Source: Flavobacterium sp. NKUCC04_CG
GTDB taxonomy: Bacteria; Bacteroidota; Bacteroidia; Flavobacteriales; Flavobacteriaceae
Assembly (NCBI RefSeq): GCF_019345525.1
Contig: NZ_JAHKRA010000005.1
Coordinates: forward strand, 124,001-188,000
Length of the DNA: 64,000 nucleotides
Direction: 5' to 3'
This document shows, in pieces, positions 8,931-17,880 of the stretch (position 1 is the first letter of the stretch; every line of letters begins with the position of its first letter). The position numbers were made by a program, and so were the translations under genes. Under the pieces are notes generated by a model, which saw only the letters and a list, made by a program, of their open reading frames with translations, was not told the origin of the DNA and ran no database searches.

Positions 8931-8967
8931 GGTTTTATGTTTTATGATTACTATTAAATTTCTATTA

Positions 8968-8999
8968 CAAAATTAAGACTTCAAAAAGCGATTAGCAAT
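8968..8999 (-). promoter_or_regulatory. Promoter of the peroxiredoxin operon
   Basis: The minus strand has TTG, about 20 bases, then TAATTTTG (8968-8975), followed by a 37-base leader to the start codon. Confidence 0.65.
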
Positions 9000-9131
9000 T
9001 GTTTTCGATTATGATTTTTTATAATAGAATAAGAATACTCTATCGTTCACTAGCGAGAACAAAATCGTTAGTATAGCTTGTTTTGTAATTTGATCATAAA
9101 GATAAGCTTAATTGCTAAAGAATAAAAATGA

Positions 9132-9272
9132 TTAAAACACAAATCTCAGCTTGATAGATAGAGAAGCTTTATAATCATATTTGGGTTTAGCATGGTTATT
9201 TAAATTAAATTTATAAGTTCCAATCCTCACAATCCAAATAGAAAAAAAAGCATTATCATCAACAACCGTATT
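9132..9272 (-). pseudogene. Probable remnant: C-terminus of an outer-membrane beta-barrel protein
   Basis: The minus strand encodes 46 residues with no start, preceded in frame by a stop. The last part alternates like a barrel strand and ends KLRFVF-stop, with a terminal Phe as in outer-membrane beta-signals; a tyrosine/lysine-rich hairpin (KPKYDYKASLSIKL) precedes it. It lies alone in a 680-base gap upstream of the peroxiredoxin promoter. A run this long can occur by chance in such AT-rich DNA, so the call rests on the barrel pattern only. Confidence 0.4.
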
Positions 9273-9275
9273 TTA

Positions 9276-9583
9276 ATTACTTTTTTTAGTAAAATATCAT
9301 TTTTTTAAAAGTATAAATTAATGGAACTGAGATATTAAAGATTTTTTGGCTTTATTTTTTAGTATAGTAGCTACAAATAGCTTGTTTTTTTTATATAAAT
9401 TTTATATATTTACTTTATATAAATCAAGAAGTATTGATTTTTTATCAAACCACCGGTTTGGTTTATTTCTGTTTTCTGATTTTAGTTTAATTTCGATTAA
9501 ATGTTGTTTTGATGTTTAGAGGCATCCTATAATCGCTATTTTTATCTACCGATAGAAGTAGCGATTTTTTTATGAGATGTCCG
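9276..9583. other. AT-rich intergenic stretch before the bestrophin gene
   Basis: No gene is seen. It holds an inverted repeat AAACC-acc-GGTTT near 9449-9461 and a longer one, AATCGCTA ... TAGCGATT followed by T7 (about 9531-9571), which looks like a terminator of a transcript without an identified gene. Confidence 0.45.
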
Positions 9584-9592
9584 TAACTTTGC
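9584..9592 (+). promoter_or_regulatory. -7 promoter box of the bestrophin gene
   Basis: TAACTTTGC matches TAnnTTTGC and lies 17 bases before ATG 9610. An in-frame ATG at 9577 would lie upstream of the transcript start. Confidence 0.6.
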
Positions 9593-9609
9593 AAGCTAAA
9601 CTCTATACG

Positions 9610-10524
9610 ATGATAATTAGATATCGAACTACTATTTTACGTATGTTATTTTCATGGAAAGGTTCCGTACTAAAAAAGATATACCCAGTTTTATTGCTGT
9701 TATTTATCTTCTCTTGGGGTATTTATTTTTACCATTTAAAATTTCCAAAAACCGAATTTCCGCTAAATGTAACGGTATTCACGCTGATGGGGATTTCATT
9801 AGCCATTTTTCTTGGATTTTGTAATTCTGCGGCTTATGAGCGTTTTTGGGAAGGGCGCAAATTATGGGGAAGTCTGGTTATTCATTCCCGCTCCTTGGCG
9901 TTTCAATTGCTCAATTACGTAGATACGTCCAAAAAAGAGCAATCTTACAGCATCGATTTAATCGTAGCCTTTACATATGCTTTAAAAGGTCAATTGCGTT
10001 CTCAAGATGTAATGTTAGAAATGAGGCGTTTATTGCCAAGTGATTTCTGTGATTTTTTAGCCGATAAAAAGTATAAACCGACAATCATTTTAAATGAGTT
10101 GACTCGCTGGTTGCAAGAACAGCATAAAGCGGGTAAGCTGGATTCGATTGAAAAGGTTCGGATCGATCAAAACATCAACGAACTATCCATTATTCTAGGC
10201 GGATGTGAAAGAATTTTACATACCCGTATTCCGTTTGTCTATTTTGTTTTACTGCACAGAACGGTTTATATATACTGTTTTATGTTGCCCTTTGGCTTGA
10301 TAGATACCATCAGTTGGGCCATGCCGTTTTTTGTAACTTTTGTGGGGTATTCCTTTATGGCTTTGGATGCCATAGTCGATGAAATAGCAGAACCTTTTGG
10401 TTATGATGAAAACGATTTGGCACTTGATAATATGTGTCAAAATATTGAATACAGTCTTTGTGAATTAGCCGATAAGCCTTTGCCTGTAGTGATGGATTAT
10501 AACCGTGATTTTGTACTGACATAG
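9610..10524 (+). CDS. Bestrophin-family (UPF0187) ion channel
   Basis: A pentameric anion- or cation-channel type membrane protein. It has 304 residues from ATG 9610. Features typical of bacterial bestrophins are the N-terminal helix ending in a tryptophan-rich kink (FSWKGS), two helices around residues 25-75, the FCNSAAYERFWEGRKLWG signature, and the late IPFVYFVLLHRTVYIYCF and EIAEPFGYDENDLALD motifs. It is a single-gene unit with its own promoter and a shared terminator downstream. Ion selectivity cannot be read from sequence. Confidence 0.92.
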   Translation: MIIRYRTTILRMLFSWKGSVLKKIYPVLLLLFIFSWGIYFYHLKFPKTEFPLNVTVFTLMGISLAIFLGFCNSAAYERFWEGRKLWGSLVIHSRSLAFQLLNYVDTSKKEQSYSIDLIVAFTYALKGQLRSQDVMLEMRRLLPSDFCDFLADKKYKPTIILNELTRWLQEQHKAGKLDSIEKVRIDQNINELSIILGGCERILHTRIPFVYFVLLHRTVYIYCFMLPFGLIDTISWAMPFFVTFVGYSFMALDAIVDEIAEPFGYDENDLALDNMCQNIEYSLCELADKPLPVVMDYNRDFVLT

Positions 10525-10550
10525 ATTTTTGTTTTCAAATACGTTTAAAT

Positions 10551-10589
10551 AAAAAAGAGGTTACCCAAAACATGGATAACCTCTTTTAG
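10551..10589. terminator. Bidirectional terminator
   Basis: AAAAGAGGTTAcCC ... GGaTAACCTCTTTT hairpin between the convergent bestrophin and peptidase genes. Confidence 0.85.
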
Positions 10590-10603
10590 TATAGTAATGA
10601 ATC

Positions 10604-12793
10604 TTAATTCACCGACGGTCTTTGAAGGTGAGTAAAGAAATAATCAGCAATTTTTTGGTTTAAATGCACGCGGTCTTTACCGGATACATTGTGTTCGTGT
10701 GTAGGATAGAGGAAGTAATCGACTTGTTTACCCGCTTTGATACAGGCCTCTATAAACTCCATCGAATGTTGTTGAACCACTACAGGGTCTTGAGCACCGT
10801 GAATAACGAGTAAACGATTATTAAGTTTATCTGCCTTATTGATTAAACTTGTTTTTTCATAGCCTTCTGGATTTTCCTGAGGTGTATCCATATAGCGTTC
10901 GCCATACATGATTTCATAGTATTTCCAATCCATAACAGGTCCTCCAGCAACTCCAACTTTAAAGATTTCCGGATGATTTATCGAAAGGGTAGTGGTCATA
11001 AAACCACCAAAACTCCATCCGTAAACTCCAATTTTATCGGCATCAACAAAGGCTTTAGATTTTAAGAATTCTATTCCTTTTAATTGGTCGGCCATTTCAT
11101 TTTCACCCAGTTTTCGGTGTATAACATGTTCGAAATCGCGACCTCTATTGTCACTTCCTCTATTATCAACTGTAAAAACAACATAACCGTTTTGAGCCAT
11201 ATAATAGTCAAATAAACTAGCACCACCCAACCATTTGTTTTGAACTAACTGCGCATGAGGTCCACCGTAAACATATACCATTACTGGGTATTTTTTAGTA
11301 GCATCAAAATTGGCAGGGTAGATCAATCGACCATTTAGGGGTGTCTGACCGTCAGCAGCTGTTATGGTAACCATTTCCATTTTCGGAAGCGTTACGGTTC
11401 CTTCGTACGGATTTGGCGACTTAACTAATTCAACCGCTTTTTTGGTTTTTGTATCTACTATGCTGATTTCATTAGGTGTTGTTGTATTGCTAAATTGATC
11501 TAAGAAAGCCGTTTTGTTTTCATTCATTTGAATGTTATGTGTTCCAGATAGCGTCGTTAGCAGCTCTGTGGTTTGATTTGCTAAGGATACTTGATAAAGT
11601 TGTCTATCCAATCCTCTGTTGCTAGTACCTACATAATATAAAGTTTTTCCAGTTGCATCAAAACCCAATATCTCTTTGACTACAACGTCTTTATATCCCA
11701 ATTTCTTCAGCTCTTTACCATCGGTGTTGTATAAATAAATTTGACGGAAACCATCTTTTTCAGTAAGGTATAAAAACTCATTGTTTTTATTCGGTACAAA
11801 GGTCAAAGCATGGGACGGTTCTGCATAGGTATTTGATTTGTCCTCAAATAACTTTTTGTCAAGAAGCCCTGTCGTTGCATTATAACGATTTACTTGAATG
11901 TGATTTTGTTCGCGATTGAGTAGCCCAACATAAACGTATTCGCCTTTTGGATCCCAAGTAACCATAGTTAAAAATTGTTCTTTGGGCTCACCGGTTTGTA
12001 AGGTTACTTTCTTTTGAGTTTTGATGTCATAAACCACTAAAGTAACTTGCTCGCTAGTCATACCCGCCATCGGGTATTTAATATTTTTTACTTCCGCAAC
12101 ACGAGCTCCAAAATTGACTAAGGGATAGGAGCTTACCATACTTTGATCTTTTCTATAGTAAAGCAATTGATCCTTTGTAGGATTCCACCACATACCGCGA
12201 TCGATACCAAATTCCTGTCTGTGGGTATCATTACTACCATTAATGATGTCTAAAGCAGGATCATTAGTTATTGCCGTATTTTTTTCGTTACGATCAGAAA
12301 TCACAATGTTGTTGTCGTTTAACCAAGCCATATAGTTTCCTTTTGATGAAACAATCTGGTTTTTAGCGAGCTTGTCCAACTTAAAAAAGTTACTAATTTT
12401 TTTGGAAGCCAAATCGTATTCAATGTGGTACATATTGTCTTTTCCTGTAGCTGTAAACGTCAATGTTTTTGCATCTTTCCAAGTATACGCATAAGGGAAA
12501 ATTCTAAGGTTTATACCCGACTCATTTAAGGTTTTGTCAATGGCGCTTTGCAAATCAGCCTTAGATATCAAAACGGTTTCTTTCCATTTATTGGATTGAT
12601 TTCGACTCATCAAATTCTGATAAGTGGCATCCAAATAACTCAATTGATTTTGATCTTGCCATTGAGGAGCTGTAATGGTTTTCGGAGCAAACTTTGTGAA
12701 ATTACCGGATGTTGCTTCCTCTATAGTTAGATTTCGTTGCGCAAATAACAAATGACCCGCCAACAGAAATACTAATAAAGATGTTTTTCTCAT
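10604..12793 (-). CDS. S9B dipeptidyl-peptidase IV-type serine peptidase, exported
   Basis: A periplasmic peptidase that removes dipeptides, typically after proline. It has 729 residues with a signal peptide (residues 1-18, VFLLAGHLLFAQ). The beta-propeller spans about 35-480 and the alpha/beta-hydrolase domain about 490-725. The predicted triad is Ser594 in GVYGWSFGGF, Asp669 in HGAQDPVV and His701 in PTHEHN. It is a single-gene unit. Relatives in Bacteroidota break down dietary or host peptides and are often cell-envelope associated. Confidence 0.93.
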   Translation of the reverse strand: MRKTSLLVFLLAGHLLFAQRNLTIEEATSGNFTKFAPKTITAPQWQDQNQLSYLDATYQNLMSRNQSNKWKETVLISKADLQSAIDKTLNESGINLRIFPYAYTWKDAKTLTFTATGKDNMYHIEYDLASKKISNFFKLDKLAKNQIVSSKGNYMAWLNDNNIVISDRNEKNTAITNDPALDIINGSNDTHRQEFGIDRGMWWNPTKDQLLYYRKDQSMVSSYPLVNFGARVAEVKNIKYPMAGMTSEQVTLVVYDIKTQKKVTLQTGEPKEQFLTMVTWDPKGEYVYVGLLNREQNHIQVNRYNATTGLLDKKLFEDKSNTYAEPSHALTFVPNKNNEFLYLTEKDGFRQIYLYNTDGKELKKLGYKDVVVKEILGFDATGKTLYYVGTSNRGLDRQLYQVSLANQTTELLTTLSGTHNIQMNENKTAFLDQFSNTTTPNEISIVDTKTKKAVELVKSPNPYEGTVTLPKMEMVTITAADGQTPLNGRLIYPANFDATKKYPVMVYVYGGPHAQLVQNKWLGGASLFDYYMAQNGYVVFTVDNRGSDNRGRDFEHVIHRKLGENEMADQLKGIEFLKSKAFVDADKIGVYGWSFGGFMTTTLSINHPEIFKVGVAGGPVMDWKYYEIMYGERYMDTPQENPEGYEKTSLINKADKLNNRLLVIHGAQDPVVVQQHSMEFIEACIKAGKQVDYFLYPTHEHNVSGKDRVHLNQKIADYFFTHLQRPSVN

Positions 12794-12900
12794 TGTGTAA
12801 TATAATTTTAAGTCGCTAATTTAGCTTTTTGCAAGCAACTCAGCAACTGATAGATCCAAAAAGTAGTTTAAGATGAAACGGTTTTATTTTTGGACGGCAT

Positions 12901-12917
12901 GCTGTTTACAAAACAGC
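12901..12917. terminator. Hairpin downstream of the pirin gene
   Basis: GCTGTTT-aca-AAACAGC is a perfect 7-bp stem just after the pirin stop (minus strand). It has no T-tract immediately after it, so termination is uncertain. Confidence 0.4.
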
Positions 12918-12934
12918 GATAGAGGTTATCGGCA

Positions 12935-13810
12935 TTATTTGGGTTGGGGTAGCGGCACATAACCATCATCTCCAGGAACTTTTGGAAAACGATGTGCGAT
13001 CCAGTCTGCCTTAGCTTTTTCGATGGTACTTAAATCTGTAGAAACAAAGTTCCATTCAATATGTCTTGGTTCCGGTAGTATTTCACCACCAAAAATATAT
13101 ACCGTAGTATTGGGAGCCATTTCAAATTCGCACAATTGGCTGTCTTTGGCAACCAGAATGTGTTTGGCTTCAAATGTATTTCCCTCGCTTTGAACACTGC
13201 CTTCCAAAATATACATACCACTTTCACCAAACAAGTCTGCACCCAAATTAATCGTTGTTTGTTGACTGCTTTTGATTTCTAAAAAATAGAGGGGACTATA
13301 TACTGGAACAGTCGATTTTTTACCAAAAAGTTCACCGGCAATCAATTTATAAGCCACACCATCATTATTCCATGACGGTAATGCTTCTGCATTGATATGT
13401 GCAAAGGAAGGCTCCATATGTTCGAGTTCCTTTGGTAAAGCCACCCAAATTTGTAATCCGTGTAGTTTTTTGTCGGAATGACGCAAATATTCAGGAGTTC
13501 GTTCTGAATGGGTAATTCCCTTGCCGGCTGTCATCCAATTTACAGCCCCTGGCGTAATTTCGATTTCCGTACCCAAACTATCTCTATGCATAATACTTCC
13601 CTCAAATAGATAGGTGAGTGTAGCCAGTCCGATATGTGGATGTGGAGGTACGTCTAAATTTTCATAGTCTTTTAATTCTGTTGGTCCCATATGATCAATA
13701 AATACAAAGGGGCCTACCGAACGTTTTTGACGAAAAGGCAATAAACGACCAACTAGAAAATTCCCGATATCCGCAGGTCTTTCTTCGATTATAAATGCAA
13801 TGTTTGACAT
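12935..13810 (-). CDS. Pirin-family bicupin protein
   Basis: A 291-residue cytoplasmic cupin protein; some relatives are quercetin dioxygenases or redox-sensing cofactors. The metal ligands are all present: His57 and His59 (PPHPHIG), His101 and Glu103 (GKGITHSERTP), so a bound Fe or Ni is expected. The second cupin half is conserved to residue 291. It stands alone, with the DMP19-like and MFS genes upstream on the same strand but separated by a 127-base gap. Confidence 0.94.
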   Translation of the reverse strand: MSNIAFIIEERPADIGNFLVGRLLPFRQKRSVGPFVFIDHMGPTELKDYENLDVPPHPHIGLATLTYLFEGSIMHRDSLGTEIEITPGAVNWMTAGKGITHSERTPEYLRHSDKKLHGLQIWVALPKELEHMEPSFAHINAEALPSWNNDGVAYKLIAGELFGKKSTVPVYSPLYFLEIKSSQQTTINLGADLFGESGMYILEGSVQSEGNTFEAKHILVAKDSQLCEFEMAPNTTVYIFGGEILPEPRHIEWNFVSTDLSTIEKAKADWIAHRFPKVPGDDGYVPLPQPK

Positions 13811-13937
13811 AATTGGTTTGTTTTAAAATAGACGTTATAGAACTACCAAGATTTACTCGCGCGTAGTTGTACTAAGATAGCCAAAAAAGCCGTATACTTT
13901 AATAAAAAGCAGGTCGCAGTTTAAAATATAAATAGTG

Positions 13938-14474
13938 TTATCGCGCTATGGGATGTCCTACAAGTTTTTCTAACTCACTAAACATCGCATCAATGGATAA
14001 AACTTTTAACTGTGGGTGATTTTTAAGCCATTCCGAATGCAGTTCTATAAGGTTTTCATCCAAACTGCTAAAACTAGCGTCATCTATAGTCGATTTTATC
14101 GGGTTTTTTTCGGAAAAAGCTTGATCAAAGAATTTCTTTGCCTTAACGCTACTTAAGGCCTTCATTCTACGTTGTTGTTTTTCAAAATAGGCTAAGTGAG
14201 CTTCAGCATGCATCGACTCTAATCCGACTGCGATTAATTCATTGATTTCCTCGGACCATTTTGTATTCCATACAAACTGAGAAAATCCGCCAGCTGTTGT
14301 CTGTGTAAAGTAATAATCTACTAAATAGCTGATTAATGCGTCATCAAATAATTCTGAATCTTCAATTCCCTCTTCTCGTAAAACATTGATTACGGATATA
14401 TTGGAAAGAATAACTTGATAAGGATCAGTGCTGTTAAAAGCATTTTCAGAAATGATTATTTCATTCAATTCCAT
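13938..14474 (-). CDS. DMP19/DUF4375-like protein
   Basis: A 178-residue soluble, acidic, helical protein. The stretch YYFTQTTAGGFSQFVWN near residue 54 matches the DMP19/DUF4375 pattern; relatives include the Neisseria DNA-mimic DMP19, though most members have no known function. The start is 10 bases after the MFS gene stop, so the two are co-transcribed. Net negative charge fits a DNA mimic but does not show it. Confidence 0.72.
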   Translation of the reverse strand: MELNEIIISENAFNSTDPYQVILSNISVINVLREEGIEDSELFDDALISYLVDYYFTQTTAGGFSQFVWNTKWSEEINELIAVGLESMHAEAHLAYFEKQQRRMKALSSVKAKKFFDQAFSEKNPIKSTIDDASFSSLDENLIELHSEWLKNHPQLKVLSIDAMFSELEKLVGHPIAR

Positions 14475-14484
14475 ATATAAATTT

Positions 14485-15717
14485 TTAGTCGTTAGTTGTT
14501 TTTAACATTTTTTGTAATACAAAGTAAAATCCTATAGCAGAAATTACACTTAATAAGGCTGTACCAATCCACAGTACTTCAAAATTGTACAGTTTGGCAA
14601 TTTTAGTTCCCAATATAGGCGATATAACAAATGCAGAGGCAAATGCCAATCCATTGAAACCCATATAGGCACCTTTGTTGTTTATTCCCGAACGCAAAGC
14701 CGTTACGGTAGAAGTAAAGGGGAGTGCTAACATTTCGGAAAAACACAAAAAGGTCATGGAAACATAAATGATAAAGATACCGTGTGCAAAAGCAAGCATA
14801 CCGTAACCAATTCCCGTAAGAAAAACACCAAATACAATAATTTGAGTTACCGTCAATTTCTTTTCTGCTATATGCACCAGCAGCATTTCGAGTATAAAAA
14901 TAATCAAACCGCTATATCCCAAAATAATACCGATATCAAACTGACTTAACTTTCCAATTTCTTGATAAAAAATGGGTAGCGTGCTAAACAACTGAAAAAA
15001 GGCAATGGCATAAAACGCACAAAAGAGATTAAACAGTATAAAGGGACCGTCTTTATAAGGCGAACGCTCTGGTTTAACCATCTCGGGATTCGAGATTTCG
15101 CGTTGTTGATCTCGATTGATTTCCTTGGTTGATTTTTTATTGATAAAGAAATATACAAACAAACAGCCCGCTAAAAAGGCCGCTACAGCATTCACGTAAA
15201 ATAATAGGGCGTAAGATATAGAAGCTAGGATACCACCCATAGCCGGACCAATCGAAAAGCCTAAATTGATAGCCATACGATTAAGTGAAAAAGCTCGGGT
15301 AATGTTTTCCGGTCGAGCGTGTACCGTAATAGCTACTGAATTTGCTGGTCTAAATACTTCGCTAATGGTACTTTGAATTAACATAATACAGCCCAATCCG
15401 ATGGGGGTATCAAATAACGGCATGATGGCAAACATCGGAGCACTTAAAAACAAACTTAAACTTTGAACTTTAAAATTACCGATTTTATCGGTCAGCCAAC
15501 CACCGAAAAAAGAACCAATTAAGGACCCTACGCCAAAACAAGCCAATACATAACCCGAATTTTCGAGACTAAACCCCAGCTTACCAGTCATATAAACACC
15601 TAGAAATGGTAAAACCATAGAACCGGAGCGATTGAGCAACATCACAAAGGCCAGCATCCACGAGGCTGCGGAAAGACCTTTGTAGGAATCTATATAAATT
15701 TGTAGGATTTTTTTCAT
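14485..15717 (-). CDS. MFS transporter (MdtH-like)
   Basis: An inner-membrane major-facilitator exporter with 12 predicted helices and 410 residues. Motif A is GGWLTDKIGNFKV, and NRMAINLGFSIGPAMGG corresponds to motif C of drug exporters. ATG 15717 was chosen over an in-frame TTG five codons earlier. It leads a two-gene unit with the DMP19-like gene. The substrate is unknown. Confidence 0.9.
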   Translation of the reverse strand: MKKILQIYIDSYKGLSAASWMLAFVMLLNRSGSMVLPFLGVYMTGKLGFSLENSGYVLACFGVGSLIGSFFGGWLTDKIGNFKVQSLSLFLSAPMFAIMPLFDTPIGLGCIMLIQSTISEVFRPANSVAITVHARPENITRAFSLNRMAINLGFSIGPAMGGILASISYALLFYVNAVAAFLAGCLFVYFFINKKSTKEINRDQQREISNPEMVKPERSPYKDGPFILFNLFCAFYAIAFFQLFSTLPIFYQEIGKLSQFDIGIILGYSGLIIFILEMLLVHIAEKKLTVTQIIVFGVFLTGIGYGMLAFAHGIFIIYVSMTFLCFSEMLALPFTSTVTALRSGINNKGAYMGFNGLAFASAFVISPILGTKIAKLYNFEVLWIGTALLSVISAIGFYFVLQKMLKTTND

Positions 15718-16107
15718 AAACAGCTTCGTCAATTATCAGGAAAAACCTTTGCAATTTAAGGAGTCTTTTTTAGTTTTTTAACAACTTGAAGCATTTTAAT
15801 TAAAATCTATTTGCGGACTAATTCTAGTTGTGTATTCCTTGTTTTTGTAGGGATAATCTTAATAGAAATGCAATTTATCAGCTTTGTTTAATAGTTGTTC
15901 GCATTCTAAACACTACAAGCTTAAAAAAGTTTTAATGATTTTCTAGTTTAAAATTAATTTTGTAAATTACTAAAGCTTTATTTCTGATAAACCGGTACAC
16001 GGTTCGGGGAATAGAGGTACTTTTACAGATTAATAAAAGGTGCCCTAAAAAATAGGTAGTCTCTTTCAAGTATTTGATTATTTTGATAAAAATCATATCA
16101 AAAACTT
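15718..16107. other. Intergenic region between divergent MFS and SDR genes
   Basis: About 390 AT-rich bases holding the two divergent promoters. A small inverted repeat (AACCG-gtaca-CGGTT) lies near 15993. A 54-codon minus-strand frame (15932-16096) is open from an ATG but has no recognisable features; I do not call it a gene. Confidence 0.5.
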
Positions 16108-16115
16108 TAAATTTG
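16108..16115 (+). promoter_or_regulatory. -7 promoter box of the SDR gene
   Basis: TAAATTTG, a perfect TAnnTTTG, preceded by TTTTG about 22 bases upstream. It lies 44 bases before the start codon. Confidence 0.6.
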
Positions 16116-16159
16116 ACTGTATAGGAAAGAATTTTTATTAATTAAATAAAAACATAATC

Positions 16160-16864
16160 ATGAAGAACCCAATTAAGGTTGCATATATCACAGGCGGAAC
16201 AAAAGGAATAGGATTTGGAATAGCCAAAGCTTTGGTGGAAGCGGGTTATCGCGTAGCGCTTTCGGGTAGAAATTTAGACGATGCTCAAGAGGCGGCTGCC
16301 AAAATCGGTAGCACCGATCAAATCATCGGTTTGCGTTCTGATGTACGTGACTATCAAGATGAAGTAAATGCTGTTGCTGAAATTAAGAATCATTTTGGGC
16401 AATTGGATATTGTAATTGCCAATGCGGGTTTAGGTAAATTTGCTTCTGTTGATGAATTGAGTATTAGCGATTGGAAAGACATGATTGACACCAATTTAAC
16501 AGGTGTATTTCACACCTTAAAAGCCGGGGTGGAAGATCTAAAAAAACAAAAGGGATACTTTATTTCTATAGCCAGTCTTGCTGGAATTAACTTTTTTGCT
16601 GGCGGTTCGGGTTATAATGCATCTAAGTTTGGAGTGGTAGGGTTTACACAAGCTGCTATGTTGGATTTACGTGACAAAGATGTAAAGGTTTCTACTATTT
16701 TACCTGGTTCTGTCACTTCCAATTTCAACAATCACCTTCCGAATGAAGCGGATTCATGGAAAATTCAACCCGAAGATGTAGGGCAATTGATACTTGATTT
16801 GTTGCATATGAATCCCAATGTATTGCCTAGCAAGATTGAAATTAGACCTACCAAAACAAAATAG
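16160..16864 (+). CDS. Short-chain dehydrogenase/reductase
   Basis: A 234-residue classical SDR of the NAD(P)-dependent Rossmann fold. The cofactor motif is TGGTKGIG (11-18), the NAG motif is at 88-90, and the catalytic residues are Ser at about 137-139, Tyr152 and Lys156 (YNASK). The arginine in SGRN after strand 2 favours NADP(H). The substrate is unknown. It is followed after 53 bases by a deoxyribosyltransferase-like gene on the same strand. Confidence 0.92.
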   Translation: MKNPIKVAYITGGTKGIGFGIAKALVEAGYRVALSGRNLDDAQEAAAKIGSTDQIIGLRSDVRDYQDEVNAVAEIKNHFGQLDIVIANAGLGKFASVDELSISDWKDMIDTNLTGVFHTLKAGVEDLKKQKGYFISIASLAGINFFAGGSGYNASKFGVVGFTQAAMLDLRDKDVKVSTILPGSVTSNFNNHLPNEADSWKIQPEDVGQLILDLLHMNPNVLPSKIEIRPTKTK

Positions 16865-16917
16865 TCGCGTAATCGCGTTTAAAAACAACCATTTGCCACA
16901 AAAATTTAAAAGCAAAA

Positions 16918-17322
16918 ATGAAAGCATATATAGCAGTCAATTACAAACATCGAAAAAATTTAAGTAAAGAACTTATTGCTATTGGAATGGCTTTAAACGG
17001 AGTCAATGTTCAAACCATGATTTTTGTAGATCAATATTCTTTTGACGAGAATAATGAAAAAGAAATGATGCATCAAGCAATGCTTGAAATTGATCGCTGT
17101 AGCTTTTTGTTAGCTGAATGTACTTATAAGGGCATTGGAATTGGAATAGAAGCCGGATATGCCAAAGCCAAGAAAAAGCCCATTATCTATATGCGCCACA
17201 TAAAAGCAGAACATTCAACGACCTTAGCCGGTATCAGTGACGTACAAATATTATATTCAAACCCAAAAGATTTGTTTGATCAACTCAATGATTTTTTAAA
17301 CAAAGCATTGGTTAAGAAATAA
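16918..17322 (+). CDS. Nucleoside 2-deoxyribosyltransferase-like protein
   Basis: A 134-residue small alpha/beta protein of the NDT/toll-like superfamily. The diagnostic motif is the acidic nucleophile region AECTYKGIGIGIEAGYA, with Glu78 as the likely nucleophile, then the strand KKPIIYM. Classical enzymes swap bases on deoxynucleosides; many short homologues act on nucleotides or signalling molecules instead. It follows the SDR gene and may be co-transcribed with it. Confidence 0.78.
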   Translation: MKAYIAVNYKHRKNLSKELIAIGMALNGVNVQTMIFVDQYSFDENNEKEMMHQAMLEIDRCSFLLAECTYKGIGIGIEAGYAKAKKKPIIYMRHIKAEHSTTLAGISDVQILYSNPKDLFDQLNDFLNKALVKK

Positions 17323-17353
17323 CGCGGCATTTTCTATTTTACATAAGCCTTAC

Positions 17354-17541
17354 TTACACCAATTCTCTATTCCAAGCAATAACCTGAATGCCTTTGGAAT
17401 AGTTGAATAGGTCTGGCATGCTGTTGAGATGCAGTTTACCTATTGTATAAGTCAAGTCTAAGTAGTTTAACTCTACCATTTTCCTTTTGGTAAACTCCAC
17501 GGACGATGTGCACTGTTAGCAAGTATTTCTTTTATGTTCAT
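17354..17541 (-). pseudogene. DUF2071 (YqjF-like) gene remnant with internal deletions
   Basis: The minus strand opens at 17541 with MNIKEILANSAHRPWSLPKG and then KW-stop, which matches the N-terminus of the DUF2071 family. In another frame the next segment NYLDLTYTIG matches the middle of the family, fused directly to LHLNSMPDLFNYSKG and IQVIAWNRE, which match the family C-terminus, ending at a stop at 17354. Full members have about 230-240 residues; here only about 62 codons in three pieces remain. It is therefore a dead gene shortened by at least two deletions. Confidence 0.8.
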
Positions 17542-17880
17542 CTTTTATGTAAAACTGGTTACAGGGAGTAATCAAAGCTAAGTACTAAAAATGATCTTCC
17601 CAAATAATAAGCCCGTAATACTACTCTTTACTAGCTCTTAAAAAGCTTGCGTTATTTAAATCTACTTAGTAAAACCTTTATAGAATCCCTATGGATTTTT
17701 TAGAATACAACAAGACGTTTTAGAAGTTTTAACCTCATAGATAAAAACTATCGCCAATGTCTAATAGATTATATAACAATTATTTATATATGTTGTATTA
17801 AATAAAAACTTTAATTAAAATGAATAAACAACTAAATAAGTAATACGTTTTAATTAGGAGGGAAACTCGTTGTTAGTAAC
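17542..17880. other. Intergenic region, no gene seen
   Basis: AT-rich DNA between the DUF2071 remnant and the esterase gene. No further coding trace or hairpin terminator was recognised. Confidence 0.5.

Noticed and set aside
15932..16096. 54-codon minus-strand frame with an ATG in the MFS/SDR gap
   Set aside because: No ribosome-binding context, no family, and it overlies the promoter region of the SDR gene.
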